A stretch of DNA of 32,342 nt from Candidatus Pelagibacterales bacterium (lineage in GTDB: Bacteria; Pseudomonadota; Alphaproteobacteria; TMED109): NCBI GenBank assembly GCA_002715505.1, contig PAZF01000007.1:35372-67713 (forward strand), given 5' to 3'. The notes below the pieces were generated by a model. That model did no database searches. It saw only the letters and a list, made by a program, of their open reading frames with translations, and had not been told where the DNA came from. Each line of letters starts with the position of its first letter. Within the stretch, counting starts at the first letter, position 1. This document shows, piece by piece, positions 7,388 through 15,213 of this stretch. A program made the position numbers and the translations under genes.

Positions 7388-7559
7388 TCCACAGGCTCCT
7401 AAAAAAAAAAATTATGCAAAGATGATAAACATCTAGTATATTTTGAGTTGAGAGACATATACCCCATAGACAAGGGTAAAAAAGAAATAATATTCCATGA
7501 GGTTTGTTATATCTTGAAGCTAGTATAAATTTTTTTAAATAAATAAAGTAGTTTTTCAT
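7359..7559 (-). CDS. ubiA: 4-hydroxybenzoate polyprenyltransferase, N-terminal piece of the frameshifted gene
   Basis: Encodes the start of UbiA: ASRYNKPHGILFLFYPCLWGI is the usual R-x-x-[RK]-P-x-G-x-x-L-x-x-x-P membrane entry segment. After CIIFFF the frame leaves the family sequence because of the 11-T run (minus strand 7411-7401). It then reads out-of-family residues to a stop at 7359, overlapping the main piece by 29 bp. Treat the two entries as one gene, 7559 down to 6683. The ATG at 7559-7557 abuts the rsmE ATG (sequence CATATG), so ubiA and rsmE have no intergenic DNA at all. Confidence 0.82.
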   Translation of the reverse strand: MKNYFIYLKKFILASRYNKPHGILFLFYPCLWGICLSTQNILDVYHLCIIFFFRSLWNEIYWLYME

Positions 7560-8300
7560 ATGAGTTATAAAAATATCCCAAGATTATATATTAATAAAGC
7601 ACTAAAAAGTGACCTCGAAATTTTACTAGAAGTCAAAGATACGCATTACTTAAGGAATGTATTAAGATTAAAAGATAAAAATATATTGAGAGTTTTTAAT
7701 GGTGTTGATGGAGAATGGGAAGCATTAATCTTGGACAGATTTTGTAAAAAAATAAAATGCGTTAAAAAAAACAAAGAACAATCATTTACAGAGGGTCCAT
7801 GTTTATATTTTTCCTTAATAAAAGGTCACAATCTTAGGTGGTTATTGGAAAAGGCTACTGAACTTGGAGTGAAAGAATTACAGCCTATTATTACTGATAG
7901 AGTTAACATAAGAAGTTTTAACTATCAAAAAGCTGTAACACACTTGAAAGAATCAAGTCAAGTTTCAGAAAGACTTGATTTGCCAAAACTTTATCAACTT
8001 AAAACATTAAAAGAGGCATTATTAGAATTAAAAAATAAATCACAGAAAGCTATCTTTTGTAATGAGTCCAGAAATGATGTTTATTTATCAAATTATTTAA
8101 CAAATAACTTTTCTAAAAAAATTTCTTTTATAGTGGGGCCTGAAGGAGGGTTTTCAGATAAGGAAATTAAATTTATAAAAGCACAACCTAATATTCAAAG
8201 TGTTAAAATCCATGACAGAATTCTTAGAGCTGAAACTGCAGTAGTTTTAATTATATCCATCTATAAAAATTTTTTAATTACTGAAAGTAAGGTTAATTAG
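7560..8300 (+). CDS. rsmE: 16S rRNA (uracil(1498)-N(3))-methyltransferase RsmE
   Basis: A SPOUT-class rRNA methyltransferase of 246 aa that methylates U1498 in the 30S decoding region. Motifs are N-terminal NIPRLYI, then HYLRNVLRLK (PUA-like domain), LIKGHNLRWLLEKATELGVKE, and the SAM-binding knot IVGPEGGFSDKEI with RILRAETAV near the C-terminus. The start is fixed by the IPRLY motif, which begins six residues after the only available ATG. The gene is divergent from ubiA with zero spacing, a pairing seen in other Alphaproteobacteria. Its promoter must lie inside ubiA, or the mRNA is leaderless. Its 3' end overlaps the convergent CNNM gene by 8 bp. Confidence 0.94.
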   Translation: MSYKNIPRLYINKALKSDLEILLEVKDTHYLRNVLRLKDKNILRVFNGVDGEWEALILDRFCKKIKCVKKNKEQSFTEGPCLYFSLIKGHNLRWLLEKATELGVKELQPIITDRVNIRSFNYQKAVTHLKESSQVSERLDLPKLYQLKTLKEALLELKNKSQKAIFCNESRNDVYLSNYLTNNFSKKISFIVGPEGGFSDKEIKFIKAQPNIQSVKIHDRILRAETAVVLIISIYKNFLITESKVN

Positions 8301-9534
8301 GCTTTTGTATATTAACTTTGGTAATTCTGGTTTTGTTCCTGGAGGAAACAGTAAGCATTATTCCATCTATTAAAAAAATTTCTCCTATTTCTGGTATTCT
8401 CTTTGTATAGTTAATAATTAATCCTGCAATTGTAGAAGCTTTGTTTTCAGAAAATTTTAAACTATAGGTTCTATTAAGATCTCTAATACTAACATTTCCA
8501 TTTACTTGAATTTTACCTGACATATCTGATTTATGACTTAGTGAAGGAATATCATGTTCATCTTCTATCTGTCCCACTATTTCCTCTAAGATATCTTCTA
8601 ATGTAACAAGACCTTGTAATACTCCATACTCATCAACTACAAATGCCATTTGTTTTTTATTTTCCTTAAAAGAATTTAGCTGGTGAAGTAAGCTTGTAGT
8701 TTCTGGAATAAAAACCGGTTTTTGCATAATTTTTTCAATATTAAAATTTTTTGATTTAATTGTCATTTTGAACAGATCTTTTACCAATATTACTCCGACA
8801 ATATTTTCTGAGTTGTTATCCCAAACTGGCAATCTTGAAAAGTTAGTTTTATTTAGTTTATCAAGTAATTCTTTTTTAGATAATTTTTTATTTAAACTAT
8901 ATATATCTTTTCTATGTATCATTACCTCACTCACTTCTCTATCAGTCAAATCTAAAATGCTTTCTAGCATTAGCTTATTTTCTTTTGACATATTTCCTTC
9001 TTTATCAGCAAGCAATATTGCACCTCTTATTCTATCAAGGTTAAAGCTATGCTTAGCTTGGGTTTTAGTTTTCACTAAATTATGTATTGCTTTATGAATA
9101 AGATTATTGATTGGAAATAAAACTGTAATAACTGTATTTAAATAAGGAGTAAAAAGCATTAAAAGTTTATCTGCCTTCCTTATGGCATATATCTTGGGAA
9201 GAACTTCAGCAAATATAAAAATAATAGTCGTCATAGTTAATGTTGAATATAGAATTCCTACCGCACCAAATGCTTTAATAAATAAGTTTGTAGCGACAGC
9301 TGATGAAAGAATATTAACCAGATTATTACCAAGTAAAATTGCACTTATTGCTAACTCTTTATTTTTTAAAAGCTTCTGGGTTTTAATGGCTTTTTTGTCA
9401 TTTTCCTCAACTCTTTTTTGTAAAAGATCTTCTGATATGCTTGTTAATGCAGTTTCAGAAGAAGAGAAAAAAGCTGACATTATTATTAATAAAACTATTG
9501 TAATGATTTGATAAATTAATATTGCTTCAATCAT
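8293..9534 (-). CDS. HlyC/CorC (CNNM) family membrane protein with CBS pair
   Basis: About 413 aa in the order DUF21 transmembrane domain (residues about 1-170, with SAFFSSSETALTS and LLGNNLVNI), a CBS pair (about 190-310, including FVVDEYGVLQGLVTLEDILEEIVG) and a C-terminal CorC/HlyC domain. Relatives are magnesium/cobalt transport or efflux proteins, or have unknown roles. I chose the ATG at 9534; an in-frame TTG two codons upstream (9540) is the alternative. The ATG overlaps the aroB stop (ATGATTGA), so the two are probably coupled. Placement next to aroB/aroK is a frequent arrangement in Alphaproteobacteria. Confidence 0.88.
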   Translation of the reverse strand: MIEAILIYQIITIVLLIIMSAFFSSSETALTSISEDLLQKRVEENDKKAIKTQKLLKNKELAISAILLGNNLVNILSSAVATNLFIKAFGAVGILYSTLTMTTIIFIFAEVLPKIYAIRKADKLLMLFTPYLNTVITVLFPINNLIHKAIHNLVKTKTQAKHSFNLDRIRGAILLADKEGNMSKENKLMLESILDLTDREVSEVMIHRKDIYSLNKKLSKKELLDKLNKTNFSRLPVWDNNSENIVGVILVKDLFKMTIKSKNFNIEKIMQKPVFIPETTSLLHQLNSFKENKKQMAFVVDEYGVLQGLVTLEDILEEIVGQIEDEHDIPSLSHKSDMSGKIQVNGNVSIRDLNRTYSLKFSENKASTIAGLIINYTKRIPEIGEIFLIDGIMLTVSSRNKTRITKVNIQKPN

Positions 9535-10630
9535 TAACAAATTCCTTTATTGCAAGTGCAATTTTATTTTTGTTTACTTTATTTTTGATAAAAGCTTTTC
9601 CTATGTCTTTTAATAATATAAATTTTATATTATCATCAGTTCTTTTTTTATCCGAAAGCATATTTCTAATCAAGCTTTTAGGCAACCACTTTCTTTTTGC
9701 GTCCAAGGATTTTAATGATGTAGGAAGTTTTAGCTTATTATAATGGGATTCTATCAAATTATAAATATTTGGTTTTGTAATTCCTAATAATATTGATAAT
9801 TTTATAGCCATTAAAAGGCCAACTGATACTGCTTCGCCATGTCTAATTTTATAATTAATATCTTTTTCAATCGCATGCGCAAAAGTATGCCCAAGATTTA
9901 ATAACATTCTGTAGTTTTTTTCTTTTTCATCTATTTTTACAATTTTAGCTTTTTTTATACAGCATTTTGAAATTACATTGATCATGGTGCTAGGGTTTCT
10001 TGAATTAATTTTTTTATAATTTAGGTCTAGCCATAAAAAAAACTTTTTATCATTTATTAGCGAATATTTTAAAACCTCTGAATATCCAGATAAGAATTCT
10101 TTTTTAGATAACGTTTTTAAGGTATTAGGGTCAATAAAAACTGCAGACGGCTGATAAAAACTTCCTATCAAATTTTTTCCATTAACTGTATTAACACCAG
10201 TTTTTCCTCCTACAGAACTATCTACTTGAGCAAGTAAAGTGGTAGGGACTTGTATAAACCTGATGCCTCTTAATATTATTGATGCTAAAAAACCAGAAAA
10301 ATCCCCTACAATGCCTCCTCCTAGTGCATAAATTACGTCGTTCCTTTTGACTCCGGTTTTTAATAACTTCTCTGCTACTTTTTTTATTAATACTAAGTCT
10401 TTGCTAGCTTCTCCAGGTTTTATAATTATAATTTGATTTTTTATTTTACTTTTTTCAAATAAAAAAGTAAATTTTTGTTTGTAATATTTAGCTACATTTT
10501 TATCAGTAATAATAATTGCTTTAGAATTTTTATAATTAGAGATGTGATGAGACACAACATCCTTAAATACATTTGTTTTTATAATAATTTTATATGACTT
10601 ATCTTTAATATCTAGTTTAACTACTTTCAT
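9527..10630 (-). CDS. aroB: 3-dehydroquinate synthase
   Basis: Converts DAHP to 3-dehydroquinate, the second step of the shikimate pathway, using NAD+ and a divalent metal. The diagnostic segment YALGGGIVGDFSGF is followed by RFIQVPTTLLAQVDSSVGGKTGVN, and the metal-binding NLGHTFAHAIE lies further on. The length of 367 aa is normal. It starts one base after the aroK stop, the classic aroKB pair, and overlaps the CNNM gene downstream. Lys/Asn-rich like the rest of the window, with no missing key residues seen. Confidence 0.96.
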   Translation of the reverse strand: MKVVKLDIKDKSYKIIIKTNVFKDVVSHHISNYKNSKAIIITDKNVAKYYKQKFTFLFEKSKIKNQIIIIKPGEASKDLVLIKKVAEKLLKTGVKRNDVIYALGGGIVGDFSGFLASIILRGIRFIQVPTTLLAQVDSSVGGKTGVNTVNGKNLIGSFYQPSAVFIDPNTLKTLSKKEFLSGYSEVLKYSLINDKKFFLWLDLNYKKINSRNPSTMINVISKCCIKKAKIVKIDEKEKNYRMLLNLGHTFAHAIEKDINYKIRHGEAVSVGLLMAIKLSILLGITKPNIYNLIESHYNKLKLPTSLKSLDAKRKWLPKSLIRNMLSDKKRTDDNIKFILLKDIGKAFIKNKVNKNKIALAIKEFVND

Positions 10631-10631
10631 T

Positions 10632-11183
10632 TTATTTTCTAAAAAATTTTAATTTATCAATAGTTTCTTCAACTAAAGTATTTTTATTAATGTTACCGGT
10701 TTCAATTTTAATATCTGCTTCTTTATAAATAAAATTTCTTTTTTTTAATAAGGCTTCCAGTTCACTTTTACTTTTAGTTTTAGAAAATAAAGGCCTTACA
10801 TTCATTGAATTAGTAATTCTATTATAAATAATATCTATATTAGTATTTAGCCAAATACTAATACAGCTTTTTTTAATTTTTTCTCTAATTTTAATATTTA
10901 GAAAACTTCCTCCTCCTAATGAAATCACAGAGTTTTGATTATTATTGATAATATCAATAATTATATCCTGTTCTAATTCTCTGAAGTAATTTTCACCATA
11001 AAATTCAAAAATATCATTAATTTTCATATTTTTTATTTTTTCAATTTCAATGTCAGTATCTATATGAGAAAAGTTGATTTTTTTAGAAAGCCCTCTGCCT
11101 AAAGAAGATTTTCCTACTCCCATGAAGCCCACTAATGCTATAATGTTTTTTTTTAGAGTTAAGTTTGAGATATTAAAATTCAA
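10632..11183 (-). CDS. aroK: Shikimate kinase
   Basis: A P-loop kinase of 183 aa that phosphorylates shikimate. The Walker A is GFMGVGKSSLG (residues about 18-28), HIDTDIEIE holds the substrate-binding Asp-x-Asp, SLGGGSFL is the shikimate-binding glycine motif, and RPLF is the lid segment. It is the first gene of the aroK-aroB-CNNM run on the minus strand. It is divergent from the small membrane-peptide gene at 11259; the 75 bp between them is nearly all A/T and must hold both promoters, but no convincing -35/-10 pair stands out. Confidence 0.95.
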   Translation of the reverse strand: MNFNISNLTLKKNIIALVGFMGVGKSSLGRGLSKKINFSHIDTDIEIEKIKNMKINDIFEFYGENYFRELEQDIIIDIINNNQNSVISLGGGSFLNIKIREKIKKSCISIWLNTNIDIIYNRITNSMNVRPLFSKTKSKSELEALLKKRNFIYKEADIKIETGNINKNTLVEETIDKLKFFRK

Positions 11184-11258
11184 AAAAAATTATATATACT
11201 AATATTATTATTTATTATTATACTTATATATCATAAAATTATAGAAATTACATAAAAA

Positions 11259-11402
11259 ATGCTTTTAAAAAGATTAATTGTTTTGTTGTTTTTAGTTACT
11301 GTAGGCGGTAGTTTAATTTTCCTTATTTTTTGGGATCTACCAGCACCTAATAAACAAATAGAAAGAGAAGTAGATATCAATAGATTTAAAACATATGATT
11401 AG
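11259..11402 (+). CDS. Small 47-aa single-span membrane peptide upstream of the 629-aa protein
   Basis: ATG at 11259, stop TAG at 11400-11402. The peptide begins MLLKRLIVLL, has one hydrophobic segment of about 22 residues (LIVLLFLVTVGGSLIFLIF), then WDLPAPNKQIE and a short polar tail. An F-W-D-x-P-A-P segment after a single helix is a pattern I recall from small hypothetical proteins upstream of xerD in other Alphaproteobacteria, which supports it being real. It overlaps the next gene by 8 bp (ATGATTAG), so the two are likely coupled. No function is known to me. The alternative, a chance open frame in AT-rich DNA, is less likely given the hydrophobic profile, overlap and position. Confidence 0.72.
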   Translation: MLLKRLIVLLFLVTVGGSLIFLIFWDLPAPNKQIEREVDINRFKTYD

Positions 11403-13284
11403 GCTTTTATTATTTATTTTCATTGTTTTTTCTCAAGAGAGTAATGCCCAGGAAAGTCCAAAAAATATCATCTCTGAAGAAAATAAAAATATTCTCAAAC
11501 AGGAAGGAGTTATTTTAGATGAAAATAATGATCTTAATTTAGAAGATACTAATATTAAAAAAGAAACAGAAAGCCAAAATTATAACTCTGAGGTAAATAG
11601 CGAAAATGAAGAACAAAATGCTATAGTTGTAGAAGATTTACCTAACAACTTTAATCCATGGCATGGTATTTTATCTAGTGATAATGAGGGGCTGGGCTGG
11701 ATGATGTGGGGAAATACAAATTATCTATTATCTAGCAACCTAATTGATCAAGTTAATCCTTCTACATACTCTCCTACATTAAATAAACTTTTAAAAAACT
11801 TTCTGTTATCAAGAGCCAAAGGTCCTACTCACAAAATTAAGGAAGATAGGAGTTTAGTTAATAATAAATCTAGTAGCGAAACACTTCCTTTTTTAGAAAA
11901 GAAAATAGCTTACTTAATTCAAACAGGTTATCAAGAAGATTTGAAAAATTTTATAAGTAGTATTCCTCAGAATTTAAAAACTAATAATTTTGAAGAAAAG
12001 CACTTTCAAATAAGACTAAATAATTTCGATGTTGTCTATCTATGTAGTAATATATCTAAAATGCTGTCTCAAGGAAATAGACTAACTCTTCACAGAAAAA
12101 TATTAATTGTTTGCAAACTTATTTTAAATAAGGAAGAAGAGGCTATGCTCGCTATGGAGCTCCTAGAAAACGATATTCTAGAAGAAGATAACTTTTTAAA
12201 AAATGTAAGAAAATATCTTAGCGAAACAGTAAATGACAAAATATCTGAGGATCATGTATTTAGTGATGAAAGCAACTTATTAAAAATACTTAGTTTTTAC
12301 GATTATGAAACAGCTAAAAAAACATTTAAAGATATGCCTCGAATTTTTAATAAAACAGTTTATGATTTAAAATTATATTCCAAAGAATTGCAAATAGAAA
12401 GTCTAGAGTTTTTAGTAAATCAGGGAGTTTACCCTGGGTCAAAATTAATTGAAGAATATAATTCCTTAGTAGCAGAAGAAGAATTGGCTTCACTTTTTAA
12501 TAAAAATGAAAAAATTAATATTAAAGAAAATACTGTAAAAACAAGAGCAATATTATTTAAGTTAATAAATTTAAGTATATCTAAGGTAGATAGAGCAAAA
12601 TACCTTATGACTCTATGGGATTTAGGATATAAAAAAAATATCTTTAGAGCGACAGCTGTTATAACTAAAAATTCAGTTCTATCGTTATCTCCCGATCCAA
12701 CATTAAATTGGTTTAATTTATCAGCCTTCAAAGCTTTGCTGTTATCAGAAGAAGTAGAAGCTTCCAAAAAATGGATTTTTTATGGTACTAGTGATGTTAA
12801 AGAAAGAGCTAGTATTGATATAAGTTTTTGTAAATTATTAATTTTGTTATATATGCATGATAAAAATACACAAGATTCCTTAAATGAATTTTTGGATATA
12901 AATCACCTTTTAAATATTTTGTTTAATGATTTCAATATAGATGAAAAAAAATTTGTTAAACTAATTTTGACTTTGGGTTCTCTAGGTGAAAAAATCCCCA
13001 ATGAAATGTGGGAAACATTTTTAGACAATCAATCGGCAGAGAGTAATGCATTTAATTTTTTTAGATTTGATGCTAGCAAATACTTTTTACTGGATAACGC
13101 TATAATTAAAGGTAATTTAGCAGAGGCTACACTCCTTTCTTTTATCTTGTTGCAATCTGAAAAAGAAACATATAAAGAATCTTTTAGTTTTTATAAAGGA
13201 ATTGAAGGACTTTACTTAGCTGGGCTAGAAAAATATGCAAGGAACTATGCTATAGAAGAGAACCTTTATTTTTTATTAAGATGA
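11395..13284 (+). CDS. Conserved secreted protein of unknown function upstream of xerD
   Basis: 629 aa. The N-terminus is a signal peptide (MIRLLLFIFIVFSQESNAQ, cleavage plausible after about residue 19), followed by a Glu/Asn-rich acidic linker to about residue 80. The first ordered block contains GLGWMMWGNTNYLLSSNL and SPTLNKLLKNFLLS. The rest looks alpha-helical with no motif I can name. Large alphaproteobacterial proteins with W-G-x-T blocks sit in the same place before xerD, sometimes misnamed antifreeze glycopeptide proteins. It overlaps the 47-aa gene (8 bp) and xerD (4 bp, ATGA). It is probably periplasmic or envelope-anchored; a helical-repeat scaffold is possible but unproven. Confidence 0.85.
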   Translation: MIRLLLFIFIVFSQESNAQESPKNIISEENKNILKQEGVILDENNDLNLEDTNIKKETESQNYNSEVNSENEEQNAIVVEDLPNNFNPWHGILSSDNEGLGWMMWGNTNYLLSSNLIDQVNPSTYSPTLNKLLKNFLLSRAKGPTHKIKEDRSLVNNKSSSETLPFLEKKIAYLIQTGYQEDLKNFISSIPQNLKTNNFEEKHFQIRLNNFDVVYLCSNISKMLSQGNRLTLHRKILIVCKLILNKEEEAMLAMELLENDILEEDNFLKNVRKYLSETVNDKISEDHVFSDESNLLKILSFYDYETAKKTFKDMPRIFNKTVYDLKLYSKELQIESLEFLVNQGVYPGSKLIEEYNSLVAEEELASLFNKNEKINIKENTVKTRAILFKLINLSISKVDRAKYLMTLWDLGYKKNIFRATAVITKNSVLSLSPDPTLNWFNLSAFKALLLSEEVEASKKWIFYGTSDVKERASIDISFCKLLILLYMHDKNTQDSLNEFLDINHLLNILFNDFNIDEKKFVKLILTLGSLGEKIPNEMWETFLDNQSAESNAFNFFRFDASKYFLLDNAIIKGNLAEATLLSFILLQSEKETYKESFSFYKGIEGLYLAGLEKYARNYAIEENLYFLLR

Positions 13285-14216
13285 GTGCTAATTCAAAATA
13301 CTTTAAAATGAATATGATTGATTTATTTTTAGATAAAATTATAACTGAAAAAAATCTTAGTGTATCTTCTATTAATTCCTATGAATCTGATCTTAAATTA
13401 CTTAATAAATACCTAAAACAAAAAAAAACTAACTTTCTTTCATGTAATGAAGAAATTTTAAAAACATGGGTAAGTTTTTTAATGATGAGTGGTTTAAAAG
13501 TTTCTACAAGAATAAGAAAAATTAGTGTAGTTAAACAATTTTTTACTTTTATTGTTTTGGAAAATTTTAGAAATACCAACCCTTCGTTAAATTTATTATT
13601 ACCTAAAAATTTAAAAAGTATTCCCAGGTTTTTAAGTGAAAATGATATTACAAAGCTATTAGCTTATATGAAGACGAATTCTGAATCATTTAAGGATCTG
13701 CAAATACTAATTTTAACCGAGGTTCTGTATGCGACCGGTTTAAGAGTATCTGAGCTTGTAAAACTTAAAATGTCATCTGTATCTGAAGATTTTAAAAATT
13801 TACATATTACAGGTAAAGGAAATAAAGACAGAGTTCTCCCATTAGGAGAGTATGCTCAGCGACTTTTAAAAAGCTATTTGCCACATGTGAAATTAAAATA
13901 TAATAAAAATAAGCAGGGAGATAATGCTCAGAAATGGCTTTTTCCTAATACGAAATCTCATATTACCAGACAAACATATTATAATAAACTTAAGTCAGCT
14001 GCTATAAAATCAAATATAAATGCCAATAACATTTCACCTCATGTTCTAAGACATGCTTTTGCATCACATATGTTAAAAAATGGTGCAGATCTAAAAGTTA
14101 TACAGCAGTTATTAGGACATGAGGATATTTCGACTGTTGAGATATATACTCATATAAATATAGATGACACTATGAAAGCTTTAAAAAAACATCCACTAAG
14201 TAAATTTGATATTTAA
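13281..14216 (+). CDS. xerD: Tyrosine recombinase XerD (chromosome dimer resolution)
   Basis: 311 aa, with an N-terminal SAM-like core-binding domain (residues about 12-100) and a C-terminal catalytic domain. All catalytic residues are visible: Arg155 in ATGLRVSEL, Lys179 in TGKGNKDR, His254 and Arg257 in HVLRHAFASH, His280 in LLGHEDI and the nucleophile Tyr289 in IYTHI. The context (upstream secreted-protein gene, accA nearby) is that of the chromosomal XerD of Alphaproteobacteria rather than a phage integrase. It works with XerC and FtsK at dif to resolve chromosome dimers. The start ATG overlaps the upstream stop. Confidence 0.93.
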   Translation: MSANSKYFKMNMIDLFLDKIITEKNLSVSSINSYESDLKLLNKYLKQKKTNFLSCNEEILKTWVSFLMMSGLKVSTRIRKISVVKQFFTFIVLENFRNTNPSLNLLLPKNLKSIPRFLSENDITKLLAYMKTNSESFKDLQILILTEVLYATGLRVSELVKLKMSSVSEDFKNLHITGKGNKDRVLPLGEYAQRLLKSYLPHVKLKYNKNKQGDNAQKWLFPNTKSHITRQTYYNKLKSAAIKSNINANNISPHVLRHAFASHMLKNGADLKVIQQLLGHEDISTVEIYTHINIDDTMKALKKHPLSKFDI

Positions 14217-14223
14217 AATATAT

Positions 14224-15213
14224 ATGCTTGAGAAATTAAAAAATAAACCTTTTAGATTAAATAGATCAGAGTTAGCGGTTCCTGGATCGAGATCTGATTT
14301 TTTTGAAAAAGCTGCTCAAGGTAATAGTGACATTGTTTTTTTAGATTTAGAGGACTCAGTTGCGATTGAAAAAAAAGATCAAGCTAGAATAAATGTAGTG
14401 GAGGCTATCGAGGGGATAGATTGGGGTAAAAAAACTTTATCAGTTAGAGTTAATTCAATGGATACTGATTTTTTTGAAAAAGACATATTAAGTTTATTAG
14501 ATACAAAAAATGAAAGACTAGATTTATTAATGCTTCCAAAAGTAAATTCTGATAAAGATGTTCTTAAACTAGAGAAAGTTGTAAGACAATTAGAGAAAAA
14601 AAATAAAAGAGAAAAAAGATTAGGTTTTGAATTAATTATACAGACAGCTAAAGGACTTATAAACGTAAATAATATTGCCGGTGCAAGCAATAGAGTTGAA
14701 AGTTTGCATTTTGGAGCAGCAGATTTCGGTACTTCTATTGGAGCTAAAACTATGAGTATCGGGGGTGCTAGTAATTTTTATGGTACTCTCAGTCAATTAC
14801 ATAAAAAAAACAAAAAAAGAACTCTTTTTCTCAATGATATTTGGCAGGTAGCTTTATTTAATATTAATTTGGCTGCGAGTGCGCATGATCTAAGAGCAGT
14901 TGATTGTCCATATGGAGACTTTAATGATAATGAAGGTTTTGAAGCGCTAGCAAAAAGTTCATATTCTTTGGGCTTTGATGGTAAGATGGTAATTCATCCC
15001 AACCAAATTAATATTGCAAATAAAGTTTATTCTCCTACAAAAAAAGAGTTGCTAGAAGCAAAAGAAATGCTACATATAATAGAAAAGTCTTCTCAAGAAG
15101 GAAAAGGAGCCGTAGTATTTCAAGGAAAGATGTTAGATATTGTTACTGTTAAACAGGCTAAAAATATAGTAGAATTGCATAATAAAATAGTTAGTAGAAG
15201 TAAAAATGATTAA
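14224..15213 (+). CDS. mcl: Malyl-CoA/beta-methylmalyl-CoA lyase-like protein (CitE superfamily)
   Basis: 329 aa. RSELAVPGSRSDFFEKAAQG, VFLDLEDSVA, SVRVNSMDT (Arg75), HFGAADFGTSIG (Asp167) and CPYGDFNDNEGF follow the order of malyl-CoA lyases, which cleave or form malyl-CoA and beta-methylmalyl-CoA from glyoxylate plus acetyl-CoA or propionyl-CoA. The usual metal-ligand Glu in the I-I-E-[ST]-A block is Gln140 (codon CAG) here, at the position of E141 in known enzymes. That could change or abolish lyase activity. I chose the ATG at 14224, 7 nt after the xerD stop; a TTG at 14206 would add six residues. It sits between xerD and accA and overlaps accA by 8 bp. Confidence 0.85.
   Translation: MLEKLKNKPFRLNRSELAVPGSRSDFFEKAAQGNSDIVFLDLEDSVAIEKKDQARINVVEAIEGIDWGKKTLSVRVNSMDTDFFEKDILSLLDTKNERLDLLMLPKVNSDKDVLKLEKVVRQLEKKNKREKRLGFELIIQTAKGLINVNNIAGASNRVESLHFGAADFGTSIGAKTMSIGGASNFYGTLSQLHKKNKKRTLFLNDIWQVALFNINLAASAHDLRAVDCPYGDFNDNEGFEALAKSSYSLGFDGKMVIHPNQINIANKVYSPTKKELLEAKEMLHIIEKSSQEGKGAVVFQGKMLDIVTVKQAKNIVELHNKIVSRSKND

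Noticed and set aside
8768-9511. Plus-strand open frames opposite the CNNM gene
   Set aside because: They lie fully inside a gene with clear DUF21/CBS domains and show no motifs of their own.
13281-14216. Tyrosine recombinase as a sign of a mobile element
   Set aside because: The sequence and context (near accA, behind the conserved secreted-protein gene) are those of chromosomal XerD; no att-like repeats or phage genes are nearby.
14206-14223. TTG start of the malyl-CoA-lyase-like gene inside xerD
   Set aside because: An ATG at 14224 follows the xerD stop closely and gives the usual family N-terminus length.
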